From Thermoplasmata archaeon (GTDB lineage Archaea; Thermoplasmatota; Thermoplasmata; Lutacidiplasmatales; UBA184): a DNA stretch of 64,000 nt. Positions within the stretch are counted from its first letter, which is position 1. Every line of letters starts with the position of its first letter. A model generated the notes under the pieces. The model made no database searches, had not been told where the DNA came from, and saw nothing but the letters and a program-made list of their open reading frames with translations. A program made the position numbers and the translations under genes. The DNA lies in assembly GCA_027306505.1 (NCBI GenBank), contig DAHUZP010000022.1, forward strand, positions 58,382 to 122,381. Reading direction: 5' to 3'. Positions 1 to 11,400 of this stretch are shown here, piece after piece.

Positions 1-345
1 GGCGATGGTCCCCCAGAACTCCCAGCGGTTGAAGACCAGGCAGCGGGAGGGCTTGGAGGCCACCACGTCCGCGGTGCGTGGCTGTTCATCGAAGAGGGCC
101 ATCTCCCCGAAGAAGTTGCCGGGCTGAAGGGAAGCCACCCGCTTCCCGTCCTTGCGGACCTCGAGCTCCCCGTCCAGCACCAGGTAGAACCCGACCCCCT
201 TCTCGCCCTGGCGGACGACCGCCCGCCCGGTCTCGTAGGAGAGCTGCGTGCCGCTCTTCGCGAGCCCCTTGAGGTGACCTCGGGCGACGTTGGAGAAGAG
301 CGGCACCGTGGCGAGCATCTTCAGGGTCGACTCCTCTTCCGGCAT
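1..345 (-). CDS. Cyclic-nucleotide-binding domain protein, C-terminus cut by window edge
   Basis: The minus-strand frame is open from an ATG at 345 to the window edge and encodes 115 residues. It begins MPEEESTLKMLATVPLFSNV and continues with the typical CAP/cNMP-binding pattern: a helix before the beta-roll, LRKG-like glycine turns (EKGVGFYLVLDGELEV) and the phosphate-binding-cassette segment GNFFGEMALFDEQPRTADVV. The arginine in PRTA is the residue that normally contacts the cyclic nucleotide phosphate. Such domains sense cAMP, cGMP or other small ligands. Whether a helix-turn-helix or another effector follows cannot be seen because the gene leaves the window. The family assignment is firm; the ligand is unknown. 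Confidence 0.85.
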   Translation of the reverse strand, partial: MPEEESTLKMLATVPLFSNVARGHLKGLAKSGTQLSYETGRAVVRQGEKGVGFYLVLDGELEVRKDGKRVASLQPGNFFGEMALFDEQPRTADVVASKPSRCLVFNRWEFWGTIA

Positions 346-386
346 GTTCCTGCACCGCTCTTGGGCAAGGGCTCCTCAGGGCTCCA

Positions 387-396
387 CCATAAAAAA
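387..396 (-). promoter_or_regulatory. Candidate TATA box for the cNMP-binding gene
   Basis: On the minus strand the sequence reads TTTTTTATGG, an AT-rich island in GC-rich surroundings. It lies about 48 bases before the ATG at 345, so transcription would start near 367 and leave a short leader. Position and composition fit an archaeal TATA box; no experimental support. Confidence 0.4.
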
Positions 397-488
397 TGCT
401 CTGTGCGAGAGGGACGCGAGGACGCCCCCGGCCCGGGAGCGGTTCCCGGCGGCGGGGTCGGCCGGTCCAGGGCCGGGGGCGGCCCTCC

Positions 489-1079
489 TCAGTTGAGGTC
501 GAACAGGGTCACCCGCTGCTTGTACTGCTCCCGGGTCTGTTGGATGTAGAGCCGCACCCTCTGGAACTCGGTCTTGAGGTCCAGGGAGGCGCCGTCCACG
601 AGCATCCGTGAGATGCGCTGGGAGGCCTCGGCGATCACCGAGAGCCGGTGGGTCACGTCGAGGTCCGCCTTCCGCAGCTTCTCGACGACCGCGTCGTCGA
701 CCTTCCCCTTCTTGTCGAAGAAGATGACCGCCTTCTGGCTGGGGCCCAGCCGTACCTCGTTGAGGAAGAGGTCGAGCTCGTCCATGCACTCGCGGATGGG
801 GCCCGCGAGGGCGGCCTTCTTCTCCTTCACCAGGAGGTCCACGCAGGTCCGCAGGCTGGAGCGGCCGCGCTCGATCTCCGCTGAGAGGAACTGGCGGATC
901 TTCGAGTCGTCCTTCGACCGGTGGCCATCCTCGTAGCCCCAGTAGCTCGAGACGATCGCCTCCTCCTTCTGGCCCTGCGCCGCCTTCCACACCCGGTAGA
1001 GGTTGTACCCGATCGAGGTGGCGTAGGAGACGATGGCGATCTGGGGGATCAGCAGGTCGATGATGGGGATGCCGACCAT
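489..1079 (-). CDS. Membrane-anchored protein of unknown function, operon partner of the SPFH gene
   Basis: This gene encodes 196 residues. A hydrophobic N-terminal stretch (IIDLLIPQIAIVSYATSIGY) looks like one membrane anchor. It is followed by about 160 charged, mostly helical residues (for example LRTCVDLLVKEKKAALAG and VVEKLRKADLDVTHRLSVIA). No family was recognised. The start codon sits one base from the stop of the upstream SPFH/zinc-ribbon gene, so the two are almost certainly co-transcribed and perhaps co-translated. SPFH proteins often form membrane-associated assemblies, so a role as a membrane partner is plausible (inference). Confidence 0.75.
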   Translation of the reverse strand: MVGIPIIDLLIPQIAIVSYATSIGYNLYRVWKAAQGQKEEAIVSSYWGYEDGHRSKDDSKIRQFLSAEIERGRSSLRTCVDLLVKEKKAALAGPIRECMDELDLFLNEVRLGPSQKAVIFFDKKGKVDDAVVEKLRKADLDVTHRLSVIAEASQRISRMLVDGASLDLKTEFQRVRLYIQQTREQYKQRVTLFDLN

Positions 1080-1080
1080 G

Positions 1081-2628
<1,548 letters not shown>

Positions 2629-2672
2629 CGTTGGACCCCCCAGGGGTGCCCCTAGCCATCGACGGACGCCGC

Positions 2673-2685
2673 GATAATCCTTTGC
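2673..2685 (-). promoter_or_regulatory. Candidate TATA box for the SPFH operon
   Basis: The minus strand reads AAAGGATTATCGC, about 48 bases before the ATG at 2628, giving a predicted leader of about 20 bases. It is the only AT-rich stretch in the intergenic gap. Confidence 0.4.
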
Positions 2686-2788
2686 TCGCTCCCGGGTCCT
2701 CCCTGCGGGAAGCCGACCCGACTTCGCACTCCCCCAGCTCGAGGTGGGGAAACTTCACCTCCACGAGGATTCATGAAGGAGTGGAGGC

Positions 2789-5152
2789 ATGGGTGGCCAG
2801 TCGTATAGGATGACCGTGTTCCGTAGGGCCACCATCCTTGGGCTCTGCGCCCTCACGCTCGGGGCCCTCTGTGGCTTGGCCATGGCTCCGACCGCCGCCG
2901 TCGGAACGGCGGCCGGCGCCGAGCCCGGCCACGCTTCGAGCGTGTCCTTCTCCCCCCGTGCTTCCCTGACGGGGACCGGGCCCCACCCTGCCTACACCAT
3001 GCCCCATACGACCGGATCCCTGGGAGACTGGATCGTCGGAGCCTCCGCCGCCCAAACGACCTACTCCGGGTTCGATGGCATCCAAATGACGGCCAACCTG
3101 GTCGCGCTCTCCACCCCACCGGTCAGTTCCGGCAACTGGGACATCGAGAACGTGTATGTCTGGGAGAACACCAGCGTAGGCGTCGCTTTCGACTTCGGCT
3201 ACGCGGTTGGACAGACCGCGGCCGGGGCCTGGGGCCCCTACCCGTTCTACAGCTGGGGGACCTCCGGGGGAGGGGTCTCCTGCACACAGCCGCTTTCCTT
3301 GGGCAACAACCTGTTCGAGGTGCTCGAGCTGCCCGGGGGGACCTGGGACTTCACCGTCGATGGGAACCCCATCTCGGGCCCCTCCCTCTTGACCGGAGGG
3401 ACGTGCACCGGTGCCACGCTCACCGGCTCTCTCAGCCTTCCAGGGTCCACGGCCGTGGAGGGGCCCACCTACCTTGAGACCAATCTCCAGGAGGAGGCCT
3501 CGAACCGTACCACGCTCTGGACCTTCCCGACCCTGACCCTGCCCCATGCGATGGACCTGCAGTTCATGGGAGCGTGGGCAACGGTGGGGTCCGCCATCGC
3601 GGGGTTCTACACCTCGACGGGGGCGATCCCCACCTTCGGGGTCAACGGTCGGGTGCAGAACACCTCGCTGCCCGATGACGAGCTCCTCTTCTCCTCGTCG
3701 GCCCTCTCTCCGCCGACCGGCTCCTCCCTGTGGAACGGGCTCGTCGCTACGATAGGGACCTTCTCCCCGACGGCGCAGTCCTCCGGGAGCTACAGCGTGT
3801 CCATCTCGGGAGGCACGGCGCCCTACCATTGCGTCTGGCGCTTCGGTGACGGGGGTATCGCCGCCGGGCAGACGGTCAACTACAGCTACAGCCAGGCCGG
3901 CACCTACACGCTGGTGGTCTTCGTCAACGACTCCTCCGGCGAGGCAGCGGTGGCGACGACCTCGGTCATCGTGCAGACCGGGGTCACGCCCTTGGACGCC
4001 GTGTTCTCCGCGTTTATCGGCCTGCTCTTCTGGGTGCTGATCATCGGGCTCATCGCCTATGCGGTCCACCGTTCCAGGAAGCGCAAGCGCGAGGCGAAGG
4101 CCGCGGCAGCCCAGGCCGCTTCGCGCCCGGCCCAGGTGTTCGTGCAGTACGTCTACATGCCGACCCCGGCCGCCAGCACCGCGCCCCCTGCTGCCGTCGC
4201 ACCCGCCCTCCCTCCCTCGGCGGCCCCACCCGTGATCGCCGCGCCTTCCGGCGGGTCGTCCCCACCCATGCCCGCCCAAGGGGGCGTGGGAGGACCCTCT
4301 TCGGGACCCGCCACAACCCCGCGAAGCACCTCTGCTCCCTCCGATGCACGCCCGGCTTCCACCACGTCGACCGCGACGGGGAGCCGCTCGGTCGATTCCG
4401 AGGGGGAGCCCACGTCCCTCTCGGACACCTCGGGCCCCCTCTCGTTCTCCTCGGGCCGTTCCTGGCAGGCCCTCTCCATCTCTACCCCCTCCTCCGAGCC
4501 CGCTTCGGACTCGATCTCCCTCTCGCCGGCGATGGACGGACCGGCAACGGGAGCGGGGGCCTCGAAGGACCCGAACGCTGCCCGCCCCCTATCTTCCGAC
4601 GAAGTCCCGCGCCCCTATCCGGAGCCCACGACCTCCACCGGGGGCGCTCTGGGGCCCTACCCCTCGTACGCTCCCATTGCCCCACCCCCCGCTCCATCCC
4701 CCGCTCCACCCCCCGCCCCTCCCCTCTCGCCTGCCCCGGTCGCCCCCCCCTCCCCGGCCCCCATCGCGGCTCCACCGCCAGCGCCCCTTGCCCCTCCGGC
4801 CCCTCCCCCCCTAGCTCCGCCGCCTCCCTCCACGCCGGACCCGGTGGGTGACCAGGTGCGGGCGGCGCTCCGGAGCATCTGGAAGGAGCGCGCCGAACAG
4901 ATCTCGGGCAATCCCCGCATGCTCCGGGCCATCCTGTCCGACGAGTGCCCCGGGTCGAAGCGCGAGATCAACCTCGTGGTGGCCGCGCTGGACGACGGCG
5001 CGGTCGATGAGCTGCGGTCAGCGATGCGTCCGGGCGCCCCTCCCCCTCCGCCCCTGACCGAGCAGCTGGTGCAGCGGCTCATGGACCACCGCGGGTTCAC
5101 CTATCCTTTGGCGCGATGGGCCGTGGATTCCTGGGTCGCGGCGCTGCTCTAG
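2789..5152 (+). CDS. Secreted PKD-type surface protein with TM anchor and Pro-rich cytoplasmic tail ending in a helical domain
   Basis: The 787-residue product starts with a signal-like segment (TILGLCALTLGALCGLAMAP) and an extracellular beta-rich region. A PKD domain follows near residues 325-395 (VWRFGDGGIAAGQTVNYSYS, VVVFVNDSSG-like end). A single membrane span around residues 405-425 (FIGLLFWVLIIGLIAYAV) is followed by a basic stop-transfer. The remainder is a roughly 250-residue Pro/Ser/Ala tail and a final 100-residue helical domain with REINLVVAAL and RWAVDSWVAAL. That last pattern resembles a domain found at the ends of bacterial kinase, FHA and Hsp70-related proteins. The start at 2789 follows AAGGAGTGGAGGC; an in-frame ATG at 2810 is an alternative. 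Confidence 0.75.
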   Translation: MGGQSYRMTVFRRATILGLCALTLGALCGLAMAPTAAVGTAAGAEPGHASSVSFSPRASLTGTGPHPAYTMPHTTGSLGDWIVGASAAQTTYSGFDGIQMTANLVALSTPPVSSGNWDIENVYVWENTSVGVAFDFGYAVGQTAAGAWGPYPFYSWGTSGGGVSCTQPLSLGNNLFEVLELPGGTWDFTVDGNPISGPSLLTGGTCTGATLTGSLSLPGSTAVEGPTYLETNLQEEASNRTTLWTFPTLTLPHAMDLQFMGAWATVGSAIAGFYTSTGAIPTFGVNGRVQNTSLPDDELLFSSSALSPPTGSSLWNGLVATIGTFSPTAQSSGSYSVSISGGTAPYHCVWRFGDGGIAAGQTVNYSYSQAGTYTLVVFVNDSSGEAAVATTSVIVQTGVTPLDAVFSAFIGLLFWVLIIGLIAYAVHRSRKRKREAKAAAAQAASRPAQVFVQYVYMPTPAASTAPPAAVAPALPPSAAPPVIAAPSGGSSPPMPAQGGVGGPSSGPATTPRSTSAPSDARPASTTSTATGSRSVDSEGEPTSLSDTSGPLSFSSGRSWQALSISTPSSEPASDSISLSPAMDGPATGAGASKDPNAARPLSSDEVPRPYPEPTTSTGGALGPYPSYAPIAPPPAPSPAPPPAPPLSPAPVAPPSPAPIAAPPPAPLAPPAPPPLAPPPPSTPDPVGDQVRAALRSIWKERAEQISGNPRMLRAILSDECPGSKREINLVVAALDDGAVDELRSAMRPGAPPPPPLTEQLVQRLMDHRGFTYPLARWAVDSWVAALL

Positions 5153-5191
5153 GGCTCCCTCCCCGGGCCCCACGAGCGGCGGTCCCTCACC

Positions 5192-6184
5192 TCAGTGCCA
5201 GGTCAGGTCCACGACGAACTTCGTCGCACCCACGGCGATGACATCGCCCTTGGCGAGGACCTGGGACTGGCCCTTCGAGAGCTTCTTCCCGTTGACCACC
5301 GTCCCGTTCACGCCGCCCTCGTCCACCACCCGGACCTCCCCGGTGGGCCCCACCACGACGCTCGCGTGCTTGTGGGAGACCGCCCGGTCCTTCGGGCCCG
5401 AGCAGATGGCGCACTGGGGATCGCGGCCGATGGTCCACTGGGAGCCGGGGGAGATGTCGAAGGAGAAGCTCTTACCGACGCCCTCGCCCTTCTCGATGCG
5501 CAGCGTGATCCTCGCCGACCCCACGACCTGGGTCGTGGTCGACTCTCCAGAGGTCTCGAACCCGAGGACGGTGTTGCCGATGCGGATGACGTCCCCCACC
5601 TTGAGCTCGAGCGACTCCACCTTCTCGTCCCCGACCCACGTCCCCAGGTGACTGCCGACGTCGCGCAGCACATATCGTCCGCCGGTGCGGACAATCTCCG
5701 CGTGCCTGCGGGAGGCCTCCTTGTCCCAGGTGAGGGCGACCTCGTTCGCTCCGTCGCGACCGATCCGGGTCACCTTCTTCGCGAGACGGACCGAGGAGCC
5801 CTTCTGGGGTCCGGTGAGGAGGAAGACCCGAGAGACCTCGCTCTCTTCCGATGACGGGAGAGAGCTCTGGATGATGATGTCCCCCTTCGAGTAGAGGATG
5901 TTGTCCCTGAGGTTCATCCCCGAGGTCCCAGGGGCCCCCGCGGGATCCTCTCCCGAGATCTCCCCCAAGATCCGCTCCCTGGAGGCCCGTGACGCCTCCG
6001 CCGAGCTGGGGGGCTGGGGGGAGGCCGACCGGTCCTCGGAGGAGGGGGCCTCGGGCGGGCCCTCCGCCCCGGACGCGGGAGACCGCGCGGAAGAGCCGGC
6101 GGGCGCGCCGGTCGCCTCTCCGCACTCCGGACAGAAGCGCTTCCCTTCGAGAAGGCCCGCACCGCACGACCGGCACTCGACCAA
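5192..6184 (-). CDS. Zinc-ribbon protein with two FHA domains
   Basis: The 330-residue product has an N-terminal zinc ribbon (CRSCG at 4-8, CPECG at 18-22), a Ser/Pro/Ala-rich linker, and two forkhead-associated domains. FHA1 spans about 120-210 with IGRDGANEV, SRRHAEI and SHLGTWVG. FHA2 spans about 222-327 with IGRDPQC, VSHKHASV and GGVNGTVVNG. The conserved Arg, Ser, His and Asn positions for phosphothreonine binding are present in both. FHA domains dock onto phosphorylated partners, so a Ser/Thr kinase pathway is implied; no kinase is in the window. The start is a TTG at 6184, preceded by GGAGGGGTAGGAC; no ATG or GTG precedes the zinc ribbon closely. Confidence 0.85.
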   Translation of the reverse strand: MVECRSCGAGLLEGKRFCPECGEATGAPAGSSARSPASGAEGPPEAPSSEDRSASPQPPSSAEASRASRERILGEISGEDPAGAPGTSGMNLRDNILYSKGDIIIQSSLPSSEESEVSRVFLLTGPQKGSSVRLAKKVTRIGRDGANEVALTWDKEASRRHAEIVRTGGRYVLRDVGSHLGTWVGDEKVESLELKVGDVIRIGNTVLGFETSGESTTTQVVGSARITLRIEKGEGVGKSFSFDISPGSQWTIGRDPQCAICSGPKDRAVSHKHASVVVGPTGEVRVVDEGGVNGTVVNGKKLSKGQSQVLAKGDVIAVGATKFVVDLTWH

Positions 6185-6403
6185 GTCCTACCCCTCCGTC
6201 CGCTCCTTCGGAAAAGGGACGGGGCCCCCTTTGAACGTTTGCGAGGGGGGGCGGGGGGTCCAGAAAGGCCTGGAGGCGCCACGACCGAAGGTCCGCAGCG
6301 AGCTCCGCCGCTCGGAGGTGGACGACCCGATCGTGGACCGGGACGGCGCGGTCCTCCCTCGTCCGCGAGAGGGGCCGTGGAGGGAAGGCGATGAAGGGCG
6401 ACC

Positions 6404-8317
6404 CTACGGGGTCCCCTTCTCGTCGACCACCTTGAAGTCCGCGTCGACCGCGCCCTTCTTCCCGGGTCCGCCCGACTTGGGGTCCGCGCCTTCGCCGGGT
6501 CCCTCCTCGGCCGTCGCGCCCTCGCCCTCGGGAGGCGTGCCGGTCGGGGTGGAGCCCTCGCCCTCGCGGGAGCCCTGGTAGAGGCGCGTGGAGACCTTGT
6601 GCATGACCTGGGTCAAGGCGTCCATCTTCTCGCGGACCCCCGACGGATCGCTCTTCTTGAGCTCCTCCCGTAGGGCCGTGACCTTCTCCTCGATCTCCTT
6701 CTTCTCGCTCGCGGAGACCTTCTCGCCCAGGTCCTTGAGGAGCCGCTCCGCCTCGTAGGCGAGGCTCTCCGCCCGGTTGCGGGCCTCGACGGACTCCGCG
6801 CGCTTCTTGTCCTGGTCGGCGAAGCCCTGGGCCTCCCGGACCATGCGCTCGACCTCGTCCTTCGCGAGCTTGTTGGAGGCGGAGATCGTGATCCCCTGCT
6901 TCTTCTGGGTCGCGAGGTCCTTCGCGGTCACGTTGAGGATCCCGTTCGCGTCGATGTCGAAGGCGACCTCGACCTGCGGGACCCCCTGCGGGGCCGGGGG
7001 GATGCCGGTCAGCATGAAGGTCCCGAGGGAGACGTTGTCGGCGGCCATCGTCCGCTCCCCCTGGAGGACCTTGATCTCGACGCTGGACTGGCTGTCCGAG
7101 GCGGTGGTGAAGATCTGGCTCTTGCGGGTGGGGATCGTCGTGTTGCGCTCGATGAGCTTGGTGAAGATCCCGCCCTTGGTCTCGACGCCGAGCGACAGGG
7201 GGGTCACGTCGAGGAGCAGGATGTCCTTGACCTCTCCACCGAGGACACCGGCCTGGATCGACGCTCCCACGGCGACGCACTCCATCGGGTCCACGCCGCG
7301 CTCGATCTTCTTGCCGACCAGGTCCTCGACGAACTTCTGGACGATGGGCATCCGCGTGGGGCCCCCCACGAGGACGATCTTGTCCACCGTGTCCTTGCCG
7401 AGCTTCGCGTCCTTGAGCGACTGCTCGAGGGGCTGCCGGCAGCGCTGGATGATCGGACGTACGAGCTCCTCGACCTTCGCCCGGGTGAGGGTGAGGGTGA
7501 GGTGCTTCGGGCCCTCCGACGTCGCCGTCAGGAAGGGCAGGTTCACCGTGGTCTCGAGGGTGCTCGAGAGCTCGATCTTCGCCTTCTCAGCCGCGTCGCG
7601 GACGCGCTGCATGGCCATCTTGTCCTTGCGGATGTCGACGCCATTCTCCTTCTGGAACTCGGAGGCGATGAAATCGCTGAGGAGGTTGTCCATGTCGGTC
7701 CCGCCGAGCTGCGTGTCGCCGCTCGTGGAGAGGACCTCGAAGACCCCCTCGCCGAAGTCCATGAGGGTCACATCGAGCGTGCCCCCTCCCAGGTCGAAGA
7801 CGAGGATCTTCTGGTTCTTGCCGCCCTTGTCGAGCCCGTAGGCGAGGGAGGCGGCCGTAGGCTCGTTGATGATGCGGACGACCTCGAGGCCGGCGATGGT
7901 CCCCGCGTCCTTGGTCGCCTGGCGCTGGTTGTCGTTGAAGTAGGCCGGGACGGTGATGACCGCCTTCTCGACCTTCTCCCCCAGGAACGCTTCCGCGTCG
8001 CGCTTGATCTTCTGGAGCAGGAAGGCGGAGAGCTGCTGCGGGGTGTACTCCTTCCCCCAGATCTTGTACTTGTGGTCGGTCCCCATCTTCCGCTTGAAGG
8101 CGAAGACGGTCCCTTCGGGGTTGCTCACGGCCTGCCGACGGGCGGGTTCCCCGACCAGCAGCTGTCCGTCCTTGGTGAAGGCGACGTAGGAGGGGAAGGC
8201 CTTCCCTCCCCCGACGGTGGTGCCTTCCGCGCTCGGGATGATCGCGGGGCGGCCCCCCTCAAGGACGGCGGCCGCCGAGTTGCTCGTGCCCAGGTCGATG
8301 CCGATGATCTTCGCCAT
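6404..8317 (-). CDS. dnaK: Molecular chaperone DnaK (Hsp70)
   Basis: The 637-residue product is a full-length Hsp70. The N-terminal ATPase opens with [17 protein letters not shown] and has the phosphate-2 motif [19 protein letters not shown] and the adenosine motif [20 protein letters not shown]. The substrate-binding domain begins near residue 390 ([16 protein letters not shown]) and the helical lid runs to about 590. The tail is Gly/Pro/Glu-rich. It refolds proteins with ATP together with DnaJ and GrpE, neither of which is in this window. Archaeal dnaK genes are thought to derive from bacteria (established knowledge). A TATA-like box lies about 110 bases upstream. The large HTH-ATPase-TPR regulator lies upstream on the same strand. 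Confidence 0.97.
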   Translation of the reverse strand: MAKIIGIDLGTSNSAAAVLEGGRPAIIPSAEGTTVGGGKAFPSYVAFTKDGQLLVGEPARRQAVSNPEGTVFAFKRKMGTDHKYKIWGKEYTPQQLSAFLLQKIKRDAEAFLGEKVEKAVITVPAYFNDNQRQATKDAGTIAGLEVVRIINEPTAASLAYGLDKGGKNQKILVFDLGGGTLDVTLMDFGEGVFEVLSTSGDTQLGGTDMDNLLSDFIASEFQKENGVDIRKDKMAMQRVRDAAEKAKIELSSTLETTVNLPFLTATSEGPKHLTLTLTRAKVEELVRPIIQRCRQPLEQSLKDAKLGKDTVDKIVLVGGPTRMPIVQKFVEDLVGKKIERGVDPMECVAVGASIQAGVLGGEVKDILLLDVTPLSLGVETKGGIFTKLIERNTTIPTRKSQIFTTASDSQSSVEIKVLQGERTMAADNVSLGTFMLTGIPPAPQGVPQVEVAFDIDANGILNVTAKDLATQKKQGITISASNKLAKDEVERMVREAQGFADQDKKRAESVEARNRAESLAYEAERLLKDLGEKVSASEKKEIEEKVTALREELKKSDPSGVREKMDALTQVMHKVSTRLYQGSREGEGSTPTGTPPEGEGATAEEGPGEGADPKSGGPGKKGAVDADFKVVDEKGTP

Positions 8318-8415
8318 GGATGCTCTTTCTCCCGCGCTGTCGTCGAGGGGGTGCGGACGACACGGTCGTCCTATTTCTCACCTCGGCTCCAGGGGCTGGG
8401 ACCATGAAACAATGT

Positions 8416-11400
8416 CTACGGTCGTATAAAACGATTTACATTCTGGGCCTGCTTCGCCGGTCTCCGCCCTCCGGGAGGGGCGGCGGAGGTGGCGGGAACG
8501 CGTCGTGCGTGTCGAAGGACCGGCAATCCGCTCCCGCCGACCGCGGCCGGGAGCAGCACCCGCTCGTCGGGGTCGACCGTCCCCAGAGCCCCCAAGAGCG
8601 AGGTGAGGGTCGCCTCCGCGCCCTTGCGGACCCCGTGCTGCACGTCGAGGCAGGCCTCGTACACCTGCGGCAGGAGCGCGGGGGCGAAGAGGCCGATCCG
8701 CAGGAACGCCTCCCGGGCCTCTCGGAACGCCTCCACCGACTCCCGCTGGCGACGCACCATCCAGAGCCACTGCGCCCGACGGTATTGCGCCCAGGCGGAG
8801 TGCACCGACAGGTCGAACTTCTCGGCGAGGTCGGAGAGCTCGTCGATGGTCGCCCCTGAACCTTCGGCGTCCCCCGCCATGAGCTCGGCCGCCGCCCGGT
8901 TCGCGAGCAGGCTCGCCATGACGGAGACGTTGCCGATGCGCCGGGAGAGGCGGAACCCCTCGTCGAAGCACTGACGGGCCCGCTCGGAGTCGTGGGCGAC
9001 CAGCTGGATCCGGCCCTCCAGGTTGTCGAGCAAGGCCCGGAAGGGCAGGTAGAGCTCGTCCGTGTAGCGCCGTCGGCTCTCCCGACAGAGCGCGAGCGCC
9101 TCCTCCCCGCGACCCAGGGAGAGGAGCGCGACCCCTCGTGTGAAGAGCGCCCAGGTCGTCCAGATCCAGTCGTTCGTGCCGGAGAGGTGGGCGGAGGCGG
9201 CCTCCGCGGAGCGCAGGCACCCCTCCCAATCCCCCGCCTGCCCCAGGAGGAACGCGGAGATGGAGGCGATCTCCCCCAGGAGCAGCTCCGGCACCCGTCC
9301 ACCATGGGACCTTACCACCTCGAGCTGGAGCTCCTCGAACCCCGCCCGGGCCTCCCCTGGGGCCGTCGCCGCGAGGGCGTTGAGGAGCGTGGCCTCCGCC
9401 TCCCAGCGCAGCACCGAAGGCAGAGGGTGCGAGAGCACGCTCTCTAGGACGGAGCGGGTCGCCCGGATCGATCCCAGCGCCCAGAGGCGGTTCGCGAGGG
9501 CGATGTCCTTGGCCGCCCGCTCCCGGAGGGCGCCTGGACGCTGCGCCAGCAGGTCGTGGGCGGCCCGGACGTAGACCCCCACGTTCTCGTAGGCCTGCCC
9601 CTGCATCGCGCGCTCGATCGCGCTCTCGATCCAGGGGAGACCACGCTCCTGGTCGCGTGCCGCGTGGTAGAGCAGCGCGATGACCCCCACCTCCTCCGGG
9701 CGGGACTGCTCCCACCAGGAAGCGAGCAGGCCCGACCAGCGCTCCCGCTCCGAGGCGGTCTCGAGCAGCGTCTCCTGGAAGAGCAGGTGGGTGAAGGCGT
9801 AGCGGAGGGGACCCGTCGGGCGCAATAGGTGCCAGCGCTCCGAGAGCTCCCAGAGCCCCCGGATCACCTCGGAGGGGCGACCCGCTCCCGTCGCGACCAC
9901 GAGGGCCCGGAGCGGGGCCACTTCGAACTCCTCACCGATGCACGCCGCCATCTCCAGGAGACGCCGACGAGCGGGGGGAAGGGCCGCGAGGCGCGAGCGG
10001 AGCATCCGGCGGACCGACGCTGGCACCGGCAACGGGCGCGACGAGACCCTCGCCGTGCCGCGCCCGGCCCCCTGCGGGGCGAGGGGGGCGGACCCGAGGC
10101 GCGTACGACCTTCCCGGGCCCCTTCGAGCAGGAAGAGCGGGTTCCCGCGCGAGCGCTCGAGGATATGCCGGGCGACCGAGGGAGGGAGGTCCGGGGCGCT
10201 CCCGCCGTCGAGCGGAGCACGGAGCAGCACGCGCGACTCCCGCGAGGAGAGCGGGCCGAGCCGGAGGACCTCCAGGTGGGGAGAGTTGGACCGACGCAAG
10301 CGGTCCTGGAGGTCGAGGAGGTCGTTGCGGCCGCGAAGGGGGCCCGGTCGGTCCATCTCCTCCTCGTCACGGGAGGCCCCCAGGAAGAGCACCGGCCGCT
10401 CGAGCCTGGGGATGTTGGTGGCGAGGAAGTGGTAGACCTGGAGGGAAGCCGGGGAGGCGCGCTCCAGGTCGTCCAGCACGATCAGCAAGGGGCCGTGCCG
10501 GGAGAGCCCCTCGATCCTTTCGAGGTAGCCGAGCATCCGTCGGACGCGAGGGATCCGCAGGCCCCGCTGGGTCTTGCTCTCGGTCCAGAAGGCGGTCGCA
10601 TCCGTCCGTCGCGAGGCCCGGGGCGGAGACCGCGCGGGAACGCCCGCTCCCGGGTCCGCGAGGGCGGGGGACCCCCACGCGCGACCTCCCGCCGCGAACA
10701 TCTCCTCGAAGGGGGAGAAGGGGAGCCGCGGGCCCGAGAGCACGCGGCCGGAGATGACCGGATACCTCAACGAGCGCGCGTGCTCCACCGCGAACTCGAG
10801 CAGCCGGCTCTTCCCCACGCCAGCGGGTCCCAGCAGCAGCAGGACCTCGCCCTGTGCCCCCGGTGCGCCCAGCGAGCGGAGCGCCCGGACCAGACGCAGC
10901 CGCTCCGCGACCCTTCCCACCAGCGGAACGCCCGCGCCGGGTCGGCCCACCCCCCGGCCTCCCGCCGGGGCGGCCTCGCTCCCCGCGAAGAAGGTGGAAG
11001 GGACCCGGAGGTCGTCCTCGGGGCGATGGCTCGCCATGAGGGCGGCCGGGGACGTCCCTTGCCGCAGGGCGATGAGCAGCGTGGAGAGACGGGTGCCCGA
11101 GAGGGACGCCTCCAGGTCCCCCAGCGTGAGGTCGTGCCCGGGCCAGAAGGTCTGGCGGAGCTCGGCGCGGAAGCGCTCTACCCGGGCCGCGCCATCTGGA
11201 GAGAGGGTGTAGCCCCGCTCGGCACGTCCCTGGCCCAGGAGCGAGATGAGGTGGATCCGCACCTCCCGCCGCGCCTCCAAGCGGGCGAGGCTCCGGGAGA
11301 TGGAGGGCTGGGAGGCGCCCATCTCCCGCGCCAACTGACGCTGGGTCAGGGCCTCCTCCCCTCCCGAAGCTTCCGCCAGCAGCAGCAGGAGCATCTCCTC

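Noticed and set aside
8378..9715. Open frame overlapping the HTH-ATPase-TPR gene
   Set aside because: Arg/Gly/Pro-rich shadow without motifs; the real gene has clear Walker and TPR features.
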